The position numbers and the translations under genes were made by a program. This document shows positions 24,121 to 36,771 of a DNA stretch of 64,000 nt, one piece after another; position 1 is the first letter of the stretch; every line of letters begins with the position of its first letter. Location of the stretch: contig OW387147.1 in the NCBI GenBank assembly GCA_936440205.1, positions 31,955,629 through 32,019,628 of the forward strand, written 5' to 3'. Below the pieces are notes generated by a model. It had not been told where the DNA came from. It was given only the letters and a program-made list of their open reading frames with translations, and ran no database searches. The DNA comes from Lepidonotus clava. Lineage: Eukaryota; Annelida; Polychaeta; Phyllodocida; Polynoidae.

Positions 24121-26436
24121 AATAATACTAAAACATATTATACTTTTCAATAATTCCATGAATAGTGATGTATTTGCAGTTAACAGACGTTCTATAGGTG
24201 TATCTACGCAGAATTTAGTTTATGATGGGTATACATATAATTTCTTGTTTTCGATATATGGTTTGATTATGTTAGTGTAGAATATGACAAGGAAAAAAAG
24301 GAAGTCACCGTCAATGGTAAGTGATATTACGATGTTGTGATTAGAAAATTCAAAGGCTAAATAAATAATATATTATTCAAAGTTGAATTTTCTTTATCAG
24401 TTATTCTGGACATAAACTAAAATTCCCCGATTTAGTACCAAAGAGACGATTGATGTGTCGACACATAATTATTCAGTCCTACCCCCAAACCGCTCTTTTC
24501 AGTAACTGTATGAAATTTTGTACATTTTCGTGGATTCTGGACACTGCTAATACTGTGCAAACATTATGATTATGTGTATAACAATTTACAATCTACATGG
24601 TAGATTGAATAAAAACACAGCAAAGAGCAACCGTTTAATGGGCAAACACAGCTATTAATCCTTGATTCACCAAAATTGAGGTGCAAAATCTGCAAGTTGA
24701 CAGCTTTGTTGTACCAAGTCATCCCCTGGTCGGGATTTTCTATGCATGGTTTGAATGGGACACTGCATAGCTATCTATTGTTGCCTGAAAGATGTTGGTA
24801 TAGGGTGCCGATAACCCCAATTGCCAAAAACATACTTAACCTCTTCAACCCTCTATTCCTGGGAATATTAGGTAGAAAATACCTCTAGACAAGAGAAAGT
24901 AAGCTTTCAAATGCTGCAAACCTTTTTAACATAATTATTCCTTCTAGAAGCTAAGATGTGGTTGTATGAAGTACCCTACCTCTTGTAAAATATAAACACC
25001 CCAGTCCTGATTATAATATTACTTTCCATGTTAGGGCAACTTGAACTTAACCATATTTAGTAAGGAAAAGAAGGCATATCCAATTATAGAAAATGATGGA
25101 AATGTAATAACTTTTGATTCAAAAGATAGTTTCTCTACCTGTTTGAAGTATTAGGCAAACAAAGATATTTTCTAAATTATACATGAAAAATGTTCCATTG
25201 ACCCTTAAGATTCTTTTTTCCGTAACCATGGTAACTTAACAACCTTTCTTAAATGTAGAATTTCCTGTAAAAAAAGTTCCATTGCAAATTTCCCATAGTT
25301 ATTTCTGTAAACACCATTGAATTCTCTGCAAATTTTCATATAAGTCAAGTTTTCACACAAAATTACATAAGAATAGTTTTTTTTCCAAATAATTCCTTAA
25401 TCATTGCAATTGAGTGGGTGATTTCAAGGTTTTGTCATATTTGCCCTAAATTGGGCATGATGTCCTGTACTTAAATATGTGTTCTAAAAAAACTAATTAT
25501 CTCTGAAGGATAATATAAAAAGCTGAAGATTCCTTGGAGCATAAGGAATATTTTGATATTCACCGTTTGACTGTATGTTAAATACTCATTTTGCAATTAG
25601 AAAATAACCGTAACATTATGTTCCAATTATGGGTAACAGCCATGTGATGGCCAAATATGGCCTTATGGGGTGGAAGGGGATATGATACATGCATACATAC
25701 ATTCATGCATAACTATTGTCACATCCCTCAGTACACTCTACTGCCCTAGTTATCAGTCTAAATCACCACAGTTGTGCTCATTATCCAGAACTCCTCCCTA
25801 ACATTGCCCTCTCTCAGTGTGTGCTCAGGTGCGCCCTTTTTGCCCCTGGCGGGCAGGTAAGTTATGGTGGCGCTGTCATCGGTGAGGGAAGCCACCCGAG
25901 GCGACTTGTAAGGGACTGACACACCCCAACCTACGCCGCCATCGACCTGTCTGTGCCACCCCTCTCAATGGTACGTCTAGTGTAAACCTATATGACCTTA
26001 AATTTACAGGGGTAAGTATTTTATTAGAGGGTTGGACTTAAAATAAGGCACATAGCTTTGTGATATTTGATACTGATCTATGAAAATATCAGTAACATCC
26101 AACATGGCAATTTGATTTTAGCATGTAATAGCTTTGTGATAATAGGGCTGATCTAAGAAAACACCCCTGACATCCAACTGGTCGATTTGATTTTGGCACA
26201 TGATACAGTATCATTTGTTGCTAGTATTAAACGTACTAAAAGAATAGGTGTCATAAGCAAGCACAGCTAATTTTGTCAATTTTTGTATGAATGATGTGAT
26301 GTCCAATGATACGCTAGAAAAAAACAACTGAATTGCATACCACTTCTCCCGTCCCCAAATATGAAAATGAAAATAACTGAGTCTGGATTTTACCTGCCAA
26401 TATTATCATGATAACGGGTTCATCAAATTGAGACTA

Positions 26437-26640
26437 GGGGGGATGGAGTGGTCTAGTTGGAAGCGTGCTGGCATTGGATGTGGCCAGCCCGGGTTCGATT
26501 GCCATTACTGCCTGTTAGACCACCTTACCTTGCCGTTGTTTCAACCACCGTAGTTATGATCATACGCGTGTGTCAAGTCAAACATATCTGATGATATAGC
26601 AGACATTCAACTCCAACGCAGCATCATCATCAACTTGACA
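26437..26640 (+). mobile_element. tRNA-derived SINE head or tRNA pseudogene
   Basis: An A box TGGTCTAGTTGG at 26449-26460 and a B box GGTTCGATTGC at 26492-26502 lie at the spacing of an internal RNA polymerase III promoter. A GCTGGC/GCCAGC pair sits where the anticodon stem would be. The T stem is not intact, so a working tRNA is unlikely. The region downstream (to about 26640, with a CATCATCATCA stretch) would be the SINE body or tail; its right border is a guess. Confidence 0.5.
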
Positions 26641-27244
26641 CTTGACATTCAGCACATTTCATCCCAGGCTCACCACCCCAAGACGACACCATGCGGGGGG
26701 CGGGGAGACGGCCCGTCCATCCATCTTGGCCTGTCGCCGGGACTACAGGCCGATGGGGGCCTCATTTCCGAGGGCCTGCCTCTGCCTCCAGTAATCTGTA
26801 TAATAGAGAGGGCGGAGATGTTAAACCTTCTCTGAGGGGGGATGGCAACTCCATATCACAGAGCCAAAGTCTTTCTGCTCTCATCTCCGATGGCTACCTG
26901 ATCTTTTGACTGCTTGCCTCATGCCTGTCATAGTCTCTGACTTGCACACAGTCATGGCCTTTGATTATTCTCCCTTTCTTTGCTTATAATTACTTATAAT
27001 AATACATTTTCAGAATGTTATTGCATGACAGCTTACAATGAACATCAGTAGCAATACTAGCTGGAAATATTCCAAAGACTTTGCATTAACTCCTGCGCTG
27101 TATGCTATTGCTGCCTCTTCTTTTTTTATAATTCTCTGGTGAAATGTCAACTTTATGCAAAGAATCCCCATCTCAATGTGGCATTGAGTATCCTTACGAG
27201 TATCAATAGAAATGTTTTGTTGAATGTATGTTAAATGTGGCTGT

Positions 27245-27311
27245 TTAACGTCAATAAGGTTAATCTATACTCGTTATTAATGTGTATTTAACATAACCTT
27301 ATTGACGTTAA
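27245..27311. repeat. Perfect 18-bp inverted repeat
   Basis: TTAACGTCAATAAGGTTA at 27245-27262 and its exact reverse complement at 27294-27311 with a 31-nt spacer. The outer edges are TTAA. It could be a tiny fold-back element (67 bp) or an RNA stem; there is no coding content. Confidence 0.8.
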
Positions 27312-28910
27312 CGTTGCTTTTGGAGGTTTCTCTAAGTTTAAAAGTTGTTTGATTTTGTATATGTATTAGTTTGCTCTCTGCGTTCCTTTAACAGAGGTAC
27401 AAGCAAGCTAGGTACTATTAGAATGCACATTTTTGATATACATAACAGGCTACCCTTGTCACCTTTCATTGGCTCATTGTAACAATGAACATTGATAAAT
27501 ACAGTAATGTGTAATTGCACAAACACTGGTATCATATTTTGGCACAGGGCTGAATTAGTTTAGCAGTGAATGGCATGGTAGGTAAAGATTATAGTATCGT
27601 AATGGTATCATTGTACAGGAATATCAATATGGTGGATAAATGTTAATTAAAACTCTGTGTTATTGAATGTGCAGATATTCCACTGAAACGAGTCATGCAT
27701 ATGCTAAATAAGTATATATTCCGGTGATAAAACACATTAGGATGCAATTTTATAAATGACTTCAATTTCGAACCCTTTCGATGGAGACCTCAGCCAATTC
27801 TATGCGCGCACGCAAGGGTCAGAGACCGGATCTGCCTGGTCGGATGATGAAGACAATTTCCTGCGTATTTCAGGCTTTAATAAGTATGATTACTTTATGG
27901 TGAATTGACATTTAATCTAATAAAGGTGATAACCTTTAGGGCCTACTGAAAGTAATGGTCTCATTATCAAGGCCCTATGTTAATATTGAAAGCTTCCGCT
28001 GTCCCTACCAACCTTATATCATCTATAACAAAACACAGATATCTTCAACTTTCTAAATACTATTAACTTAATTGTGTTCATCCTTGTATATTCCTTGTAT
28101 ATTTTATATCTTTTGTGTTTAACTACTATTGTTAATCTGCACCTGTCATTTTCATCTGTTCTACTTTATCTGCTGTTGTATGTTTGTTTCTTGAAATAGT
28201 TGGATATTGTCTAAATCTAGTATTTATTTTTATCACTTTCTTCTTTGGATTAATATTTCATGTATTTTGTAAATACTCAATCTCCAATTGGTTTGCTTAA
28301 ACAACAAAGTACTGTCATGGATTATGATACCTGCACTCTTTCAGTTTTTTGATTACGTATACCCCATATCTTAATTCCTTTGCTTTTCCTTAGGTAAGAA
28401 ACGGACCTATAGGATAATCCTCTCCATTCCTTAAACCATTTTACGATTATCGAACATTCCGAAATTATTACGTTTTTATAGTTCCATATAAAAGCTTATT
28501 CAAGCCTCTGTAAAAGAAATTGAGCATCGAAACACTTACTCAAAATTCCTGTCATAATAAGTTTTTCTTCATTGACCCAGTAACCAACAATTTTGATACA
28601 TGTTAAGGTAAAAGAAAAAACGAGTATTGTGCTTGTCATTGTTTCAAGCACGTGTTATACGATAAGGAATTGTAAGGAACTTTAAAGTGGCTGCAATATT
28701 CTCCCTACCATGGATGATATATCTCCTGGAGTTTGCATGCAGACTATCCTTTATCAGGGTGCATGCTGGGAATAATGTTGACAAACCACAAGGCTTTATT
28801 ATAGGCATTTTCATTAATCGTGCACTATTTGTGGTTTAATGGCATGGCTATCAATATCAACTTTTGTTCACTTCTTATCTTTATATATATATATATGCTT
28901 ATCATTTATT

Positions 28911-29062
28911 GAGTTAGTTTGAAAATGTATTCATTTCAAATTGGCCTATAGCACATATTCATATAATTATTTTCTATTGTTTTTCCTGTGTTTTTGCTGA
29001 CAGAATAGGTCCGAATTAGGCTGCAGGTACCCAAAATACTGTAAATCAGCTATCCGTGGTAG
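28911..29062 (+). repeat. Old dispersed repeat, copy B (uninterrupted)
   Basis: Collinear with copy A at 16041-16517 but without the 332-bp MITE. At the junction copy B reads AATTAGGCTGCAGGTACC where copy A has AATTGAC, the MITE, then CAGCTACTG. Sequence similarity is moderate, so the repeat is old relative to the insertion. Confidence 0.65.
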
Positions 29063-32000
29063 ATTTATGATGTCAATACACGGTTCTATGCACTTATAAT
29101 AGATATTGCGAAGGACTGAAGTGATCGAGACAATGCTGGGACTTTTCTTAGTTAAAATTATGAAATCGCAGATGATATCTGATATTTTCTTAATTTCAGT
29201 TTAAGATAGCCCGCTAGGAGACTATCAAGGTGATCAGTAAGTTTTATTACACAGTATGATCCGACGTTTAGGAAATTTTAGTTCTTCATATCATTCGAAA
29301 GGGTGCATCTCTTTCAAACGTTGTTTGTTTCCATACAGTATTCTCGGTAAAAAACAACAACACGGAAATAGGCTAGTGAACAACAGCCTACCCAAGGAGT
29401 TCACCACAGTATCAAGGAAACAAACGAGTGATAAAAATCTGATTACAAAGTTTATGGAGGCTTTATTAACGAAAAACAACTTTAATGTGCTTAATGTCAG
29501 ATGTATCGCTAACATATACGAGTATCCCTTTCTTTATGGAAAAGTGAAATGACAATAAGGTGTGTGCCTCATAATATTGAAAAAGAGATCTCTGAAAGTA
29601 CAGAACCTTCGAGAATGAAAAATCCTTCTTCACAACAACCCCGACTCAAGGACTGATGTATGCTTCTTGGCGTCCTGCTAGTATGGCTAGAAAAAAGAGG
29701 AGTGAAACAAGGAAACGCCTCACTCTGTACACCAAGTTATATAGCCAAGTAAAACGCTGGAAAGGTATAAATAGGGCGAAGATGAGGGGTGGAGGGGGGG
29801 GTAGGAGTTTGGTGGGGATTTAACCTACATGAAGAATCTGAATCCGCCGTTGATGGCAATGGGGATGTGGATTCGACGGTACAAAAAGTGTACTCTTGAT
29901 CCCCAAAGTTTATAATTAGAATTTCAAGAACGAAAAAGATAAAGAAAAGGATGACGCTTAGACAATGCGGGAGAACTCGTAACAAAATAATGGAATTGCT
30001 GTTTTGTATGGCTGCTGAAACTATACAAACTATCAGAGTCTATAATATTAATTAGTAACATGTTATGAACCTTTGTTTTGGTAGATAACCAGCCATGGTA
30101 TCAAATTTAGAGGGACATATTTTTTCGGGTATTCTCTAAATACATAGATACATAGATGTATGTTTATAAATGCACAACTATTTTACTTGCAAGATCCTTC
30201 TATAACATTTAGAGCATCGAGCCAAAAGCCTTCACTGCAGAGCGAATATTTATGTTAGAAAATGTGGGCTAAAAAAACGTATAGAAGGATGGACAGACAT
30301 TGGCAGGGTTGGAGGAGAAGGGTGGAGAGGCATAAAGGCATCACCACAGAGGGACCTCACATTTGTTTGCACGTAATTAAATTTGGGCAGGAAGCAATTA
30401 ATAACCGCAGTTATGAATGCTTGTCAACGGGCGTGACAATTAATAACCCTAATGTAATTTGTGAAGTGTGTGAGTGTCCCCCAGCTACATATGTAGCCGG
30501 CAGTGATCGAGTTTCGGGGAGGTAATCTACCGAAGGCACCTTGGGGGACCCAAGACGCGGGCGGCGACGCAGGGTCTAGACTGTGGGTAAAGTGTATGTG
30601 CCTCGTGGCGTGTTTATGAGCTACTCCATATAATACGGTTGGCTCCAGTATCAAATTAGATACTTAAAAATGATCCCGGTGTATAACACCTAAGTAAGAA
30701 AATTAGTAATCCATTTTTTCTCGACCCGATATTTCTCAAAATTACAGAGCTCACATTAGATATATTCTATTTAATCAATACTGTTCATGTTTTATATTGT
30801 GAAAATTGTAATAATCTTTTACAGTATATTTAATTTCTTCATATTATATTTCTATGTTCTTAACTACCAAACCAATTTTTGTGTTAAGGTTAAAGACATG
30901 TCAAATGTTCATATTAAACAACACCGTTAACCAATGTCCTTTATAGAAAAATCATCCTATACATGGCTTGATGTCTTTTAGGGGAATTATCATTGAGGGC
31001 AGTTGTCACTAAGATAGATGTTTCTACATATAATAAGCTATAATAGAGATGGTTGTCTTACAACCAGATAGATTATGTTGTTAAGGATAGGTTTTATTTT
31101 TCTCAATAAACATGCATCAGCTATTTCATAATACTTTATTTTCTAGCAGGGCTACATTACACAGAGGATGTTTTGTATTTCACTTTATTTCACTCGATGG
31201 AAGAAAAACTAGGTCCATCGATGAATCATACATGACACCATTGACAATTACTAAATCAATTTGTCTGCTGACAAAACAATTATTTCCTTGATGAATTCCC
31301 TTTCCCAAGGGGTGCCTTTTTTAACCTTGTCATCTTTGACTTGTGCCATTTCTTTTCTTTTCGCCTTTAAATTGCACAATGCCTCTCAATGGAAAGTTAT
31401 ATATCAAGATGCATGTGATATCAGGCTCAATATTTGACCCAGATGCTTAATCTCAACTAAAAGTAATCTGTCTAGTTCAAGCATCTTCAAACCTCCTTCT
31501 TTGTTTGCTTCTTCCATTCATTTAGGATTAACTCCTCCATCATCAAGCCGATTTTACCAGAGAAAGAAAATGATTTCTTCTTAGCGGAAGGTCAACAGAA
31601 AAGGACGGAAATATTGGTGATCCACAGCACTTGATCAATGGGAAATTAATTGGACAAGGATTTGGGCATCAGCCCTGGTCGGGACCCTTGATTCAGTATT
31701 TTTAACTTTCTGACAATGTTTCTTTACAATACGATTTCCACTCATTTCCTGTTATCTTAAAGTTACTGTCATAAAACGTTGACACTCCTGTAATGGGCTT
31801 AGTCCCGCGCCGTAAATCAGGCTCTAAGAAAATAGGATATTTGATATAATTCATGTTATGCTCTATTTTTGTTTGGATCGTGTAAACGGTGGCTCCACAT
31901 TTAAAGGAAGAGTATAGCGTTTTATTTCTCAAGGTCGGTGGACGTCTGTCTGTTGCAGGTGAATTAATAGGTAGATGTGTTATAACAGCAATATGAGTGC

Positions 32001-33059
32001 ATTTTGGATGTTACCTGTACACATACAGTCATATGACAACTTCCCTATCCTGATGACTACTCACAGTTCATTGTTTTACTCATGCAGTAGGAGCTCTTCT
32101 AGATGGATTAAATCTATGGACCTAAAACGTTACTTGCTAATGCAATACTGTCACTCCTCACCAGCGCGGGATATATAAGAAGAAGCAGGGCTAGGTTTCC
32201 ATCACTTCTGCTCGAAATAATGCAAGAATAGTATCATTTTCAAGTGAAAAAATAGTAGGCTCTTGTCTAGTGTAGGGCTATAAAAATACGCAGCAAAAGT
32301 GCACATCCAGTCGGGCCATTGAATTTTGATAGCGATGTATCATTCACGAATGATTAAATTTCTACTTGTTTGAAAGCATTGGGTCGATGATTAAATAAAA
32401 TATCGTGTTGGTTATCATGGAGATAAACCCACATTATATTTGCCAGTTTTGTACTTTGATAGTTGACGATCGTTAATAGCAACTACCTCTCATGTGTGTG
32501 GAAAGCATTACGACTCTGATATACCAATAACACCTTAATCGTTCCCTTTCATAACCTGCAAATGAAACTGGCATAATTTTACACCTGTAGGTTTTTAAAA
32601 CTCTCTGTGACAGCCACATGAACAAAATGACTGAGTAGTATCGGGTTTCTTCCCAACGAAGCGTCGGTCCGAGTGACAGCCATATTGTCTCCACTCCTCT
32701 CTCATATTGGACACCGAACCCTGCCCTCCCCACATACAACATAAAACACAATTTCTTTTTATTCCCCATTTCGCCATATGTTTAGTTGAGATGGCGGCAT
32801 ATGTAGGACGATAACCTCAGGTCATAAAGTTGTGACTGACCAGGCTGACTGAGACGTATCCCTTGCCTGCGATAGGCCGGCCTGTAGGCCTACTTTTTAA
32901 GTTGGAGGTAAGGTTGTCAATGATACCCCTGTCCATGCAGGGGGCGTATATGTTCCCCCTGCCATGATAAGACCACCTTATGCCCCGCGGTGTATGGTCT
33001 ATTACGGAGACTGATACGGGGAGGCATTACTCCCCGACTACGGGAATAGGGCAGGGCTG

Positions 33060-33680
33060 GTGGTCAGATAGAGGTTAGAAGGGAGTCGTAGGGGTAAGAC
33101 GTGGGAGGTATGGAGAGGAATGAGAAGGGAGGGAGGGGAAGAATGGGCATGGGGAGATATAGGAAGGAATAGGGAGGAATGAGAAGGCATGGAGAGGCAT
33201 GGGGAGGCATGGGGAGGCATAGGAAGGCATAGGGAGGCATTGGACGGCATGGGTAGACACTGGGAAGCGTTGGGATGTATGGAACGGGTTGGAAATATAT
33301 TGGGAAATAATTAGATACATGTATGGGGAAATAATTAGATACTTGGGAGCACATAGATGTGCGGATTCATGAAGAGGCATAGGTATATAGGGCCTATATG
33401 AGAAGGTATGAGGGCATGTGGAAAGGTAAGAGGAATAAGGGTAGGCATGGAGAGGCATTAGGAGACCCTTGAGGACATGGGAACGGTTGAGATGGCACAG
33501 TAAGGTATGGGAAGGCATGAAGAAGCAAAGGAAATTACGGGGAGGCACCAGGAAATGGAAATACCAGGAAGCGAAAGAAGACAAAAGGGAGCTTGAACAT
33601 TTGTAGAAAAGCACGTAAAGCCAAGGAAAGGCATTGTAAAGTCTTGGGCGGCAGGGTATGTCAAGAGAAGGCATGCTATG
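33060..33680. repeat. Degenerate 10-bp purine-rich minisatellite
   Basis: The core 33184-33290 has about ten successive 10-bp units of GGCATGGGGA type, and decayed units continue on both sides. The plus strand is strongly purine-rich. The long minus-strand ORF here (33674-33075, 199 aa, Pro/Ser/His-rich) is a reading of this repeat, not a recognised protein. Confidence 0.8.
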
Positions 33681-34110
33681 TGCGGAAAAACATTGAAATA
33701 ATCATGACCGGATCGAAGAATATGATTATTAAAAGGAGGGAGGTTCAAGTAAAAAGAATCAAGAGAGGGCAGGGTAAGGCATGTCTGGGGAAATTAGGGT
33801 AGGAAAGGGCAAGAGTATGGTAGCTGAGGAGTCGTGGGGTCAGACAGGAGAGAAGGGCAGGACCAATTACTAGATTGGTCGTGTGGGGTTGTCCAGGGGT
33901 GGCTAGGTTAGGGAGGGGTAGTGGGTGTTATTTGATCGATCAATACAATGACCAGGACCGACGATCACGTGTCAAGTAGGGACGATACGGCATGCCAAAT
34001 GAGGGGCGATATGCGGATAGGAGGGGTGTAGGGTAGGCAATGAAGTGGGGTGGTGGGTGTGACCAGGGCTTGTGAGAGGGAGCTAGGTCTGGGGAAGTTT
34101 ATCAACCAAT
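33681..34110. other. G-rich continuation without clear units
   Basis: Purine- and G-rich DNA with many GGGG and AGGG words (GTAGGG, GGGGTGG), the likely decayed edge of the minisatellite. Possible G-quadruplex runs; no gene. Confidence 0.4.
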
Positions 34111-36482
34111 ATCAGTAGTATTCCTTTAATGATTAGGTGGGACGTTTAACGTGAATTACTGTATTTAGTTTTATGATATTATCACACACTTATTACGACG
34201 CAGTGTTTTCCCCGCTTCAAATCACATTTTTCATATACTACTTACTTGTTCACCCGCTACAAATTCTACTTTACATGGACTACTTGCATATTTTTTCGAC
34301 TTTTTAAAGGATATTGAAAGAGTAATAGCAGAATAAAAGTAATTAGATTTTAAATGACATGGATTGGGAATCTATTCGAAGTAAACTAGAAATACAGATA
34401 CTGATAAACTATATGCCTGCTTTTAGCAATTAAAACAGAAAAGATAGCCTTGGGTTTTAATAATATTAAAAGCTAAAGCTTCCTGTTCTATATTATGTGT
34501 GTTATAATGAACCTGAACCTATAGTTACTTCTACTAAACTTCTTACCGGCAAAGATATGCTTAATTCTATCGGACATCTAAATCATCTGCAATGCGCTCA
34601 CCCCCCCCCCCCCTTGTCTCTGGTACGGTCACCAGTAGGTTTGACCTTCCTAGATGCGGGTCGTGGGTAGGCCGGGGGTCAGAGGTCAGAGCAGGGTGGT
34701 GTGGGAGGGAGGGGCGGGTTGGGGGCATGGGGTCATGCAGTCATCATACCGACAGGGCGAGCGGTCAGTGAGCAGAGGAAATCGGCCCCTGCCCAGGCAT
34801 ACGGCACGAGTCGGTCGTCGGAGAGGGGAGGGGAGGCGAGTGGCACAGAGGTTCAGGGATGGGGAAGGGGTGGAGGTGGGAGTAAAGATCCGGGAAGGAA
34901 AGGTAGGGGGAGGTAGACTGCTTGATTTTAGCTAAAATCTGAGTTTTCTTCACAACCAATTGCAAACCTCCATTACTACAAAATACCAGAAATACTTTTG
35001 TAGACTTGAAAGTAAAATGTGGTAAATCTCTAAGGCACTGACAACCGATGAGTTCTACTAATAGCACCGTTCCCCGGCCGGTGCGCTTGCTCAAATAAGA
35101 GAGCCTTGCATGTCATTTGTCATGATAAAATGAAAAAAAGAAAGGTATTTACTACTGTTCATACTTTCCAATATTCATTTTAATATATAAATAAGGTACC
35201 AAGTAGAAGGAACTGATAGCCATTCGTGTAATAGTCAGCCGGGAACACCCCCCCCCCTCCCCATATATTTTGTGCTCTTCTTAGCCCCCTTCTTTTTCAT
35301 TAGACCACATGCATACCTTTCAAGTAGACAAAAAGTCCCCACGCTGCCCGTGGTCTCCGATCCTGGGCTAAGCCGGTGATCTGCGAACCAGAAGTCAACT
35401 GGCAGGTCTGACGGGCCGGGGTGTGCCACATGATAGTCATCGAACCCGCCCACCTCCTCCTAACCCCCCCCCCCTCCCGCCCCCACACGTCAGCCTTCAA
35501 CTGTCTCCTCCAGGGCATCTGACGAGGTAAGCCGGGATGTGCAAGTCAGACGTCAGGGAGCAAGTCAACGGTCCATATGCCATTCAGGAAATAGAAAAGG
35601 TAGCTCGGAGAAATATGGATTTAAGTGATATTGCTGAGGAGAGAAAGGAAGTAACATGTAAACGCTATTCGTTGAATGAGTGATATAATGGTGTATAGCC
35701 TTTGGGTCTTTCAATATGTATCATGTGGTGTTAAAAAGAACAGAACAACTGTTTAAAAGTGGTCGGAACTCAGGGTAGATGTCACTTGAAAGTTTTAGTA
35801 CCCAAATCTACAATGAAGCACCTAAGACTTGAAATAAAACTAAGGGAAAAGGAAAAAGCAAAGGAATACAAAAAAAAGAAATAGTTTCCGCTTCAGACCA
35901 TAGGCAACCGCATCAAACGCACAGAGGAATAATTTTAGACGGAAACGTAAAGAAACTAGGAAAAAATGGAAGAAAGGAGAAACGTATAGAAAAGAAACTG
36001 AATGTTGATATCTGCTTTGGGAAGGCGGGTATCGGGCCTAACGTACGCCTGTTAATACACCAGACGGAGGGGGTGTAATCGCCTGGAGACCCAGGGGTGG
36101 TGGGCAGGCCTTGGACCCTGGAGGAGTCCCCCTGGAGGAGGGAGGGGGCAGGGCAGGTCATGGATAACGTCCTCCTCCAGTATCACTGACATGCCCGCCG
36201 CTGCCAGCGCCGCCTAGTGGATAGTGCCGTCTGACAACCCCCTTATTATAGGCCGGGAGGGGCGGGGCCAGCGACAAGTTATCACCACCAAACCACGGCC
36301 GTTTCCCCGTCCCCACCACGTCCTCTAATCGTCTAACCACCCGCCATTCCCACATACTCATTCACAAAAACTGGCGGCGTCTGTAGGCGATTTGTCCCAG
36401 CGATAGGAGGTTTCTTTCCCAGGCCGCCGACGCCGATAAAAGAGTTGCACATACATTCTTTAAGAGTTCTGTCACTGAGAAG
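34111..36482. other. Gene-free tract with homopolymer runs and GC-rich islets
   Basis: C runs of about 10-14 lie near 34601, 35248 and 35466. A G-rich block lies at 34655-34920, and GC-rich islets at 35340-35560 and 36030-36360. The last carries a CTCF-like motif (36203-36223) and several CTCCTCCAG/CTGGAGGAG words. ORFs in these blocks have biased composition and no family match. Confidence 0.5.
36203..36223 (-). promoter_or_regulatory. CTCF-like motif
   Basis: The plus strand reads GCCAGCGCCGCCTAGTGGATA. The complement CCACTAGGCGGCGCTGGC fits the CTCF core well. Confidence 0.4.
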
Positions 36483-36771
36483 TTCCGACGTCATGGTGAC
36501 GTCACGGCAAGGTGGATTCTGGGTACAAAAAGCAGGCGAACTAAGCTATGTCAAAGCGAGTCTAGTTGACCAGGGCGCCTGCGCAAGGCCAGACAAAAAT
36601 ACCTCTTTTTTATTATTCGTTCCTTTTTTTCTTTCCCTTTTCATCTTTAGAAGTTTGGGTTGGAACTGAGGAGAAAAGAAGCCAGGGTCATTGCTATGGC
36701 GGTGGGTTCGTTCGGTAAAAAGAACAGAAATAGATGACGTGTGTATTTTCTCTCAGTCACATCATAGAGGT
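36483..36771 (+). promoter_or_regulatory. Promoter-like segment: paired CREs, NRF1-like box, downstream splice donor
   Basis: CGACGTCA at 36486 and a perfect TGACGTCA at 36497 are followed by GCGCCTGCGC (NRF1-like) at 36575-36584. A good donor, ATAGAG|GTGAGT, lies at 36769/36770. Together this would fit a promoter with a non-coding first exon on the plus strand. An ATGGCGG in between opens only a short reading frame. The motifs are seen; the use as a promoter is inferred. Confidence 0.3.

Larger units (their letters stand above)
20313..26436. other. Gene-free tract with GC-rich islets
   Basis: No credible exon. GC-rich islets lie at 20500-20720, 21940-22330, 23640-23930 and 25790-25980. Two perfect inverted repeats are listed separately. 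24990-25640 is strongly AT-rich with recurring GTTCCATTG and CAAATTT words and looks like decayed transposon, but I found no ends. Confidence 0.5.
26641..33059. other. Gene-free tract
   Basis: No exon is recognised. Contents: a GC-rich islet at 26690-26830, the inverted repeat at 27245-27311, a TA run near 28881-28899, the repeat copy at 28911-29062, a small GC-rich patch at 30530-30580, and GC-rich patches at 32800-33060 that include a GCAGGGGG/CCCCCTGC hairpin near 32937-32965. The plus ORF at 29256-29552 (98 aa) has no recognisable domain. Confidence 0.5.

Noticed and set aside
33075-33674. 199-aa minus-strand ORF, Pro/Ser/His-rich
   Set aside because: It is a reading of the purine-rich 10-bp minisatellite; overlapping frames are open too.
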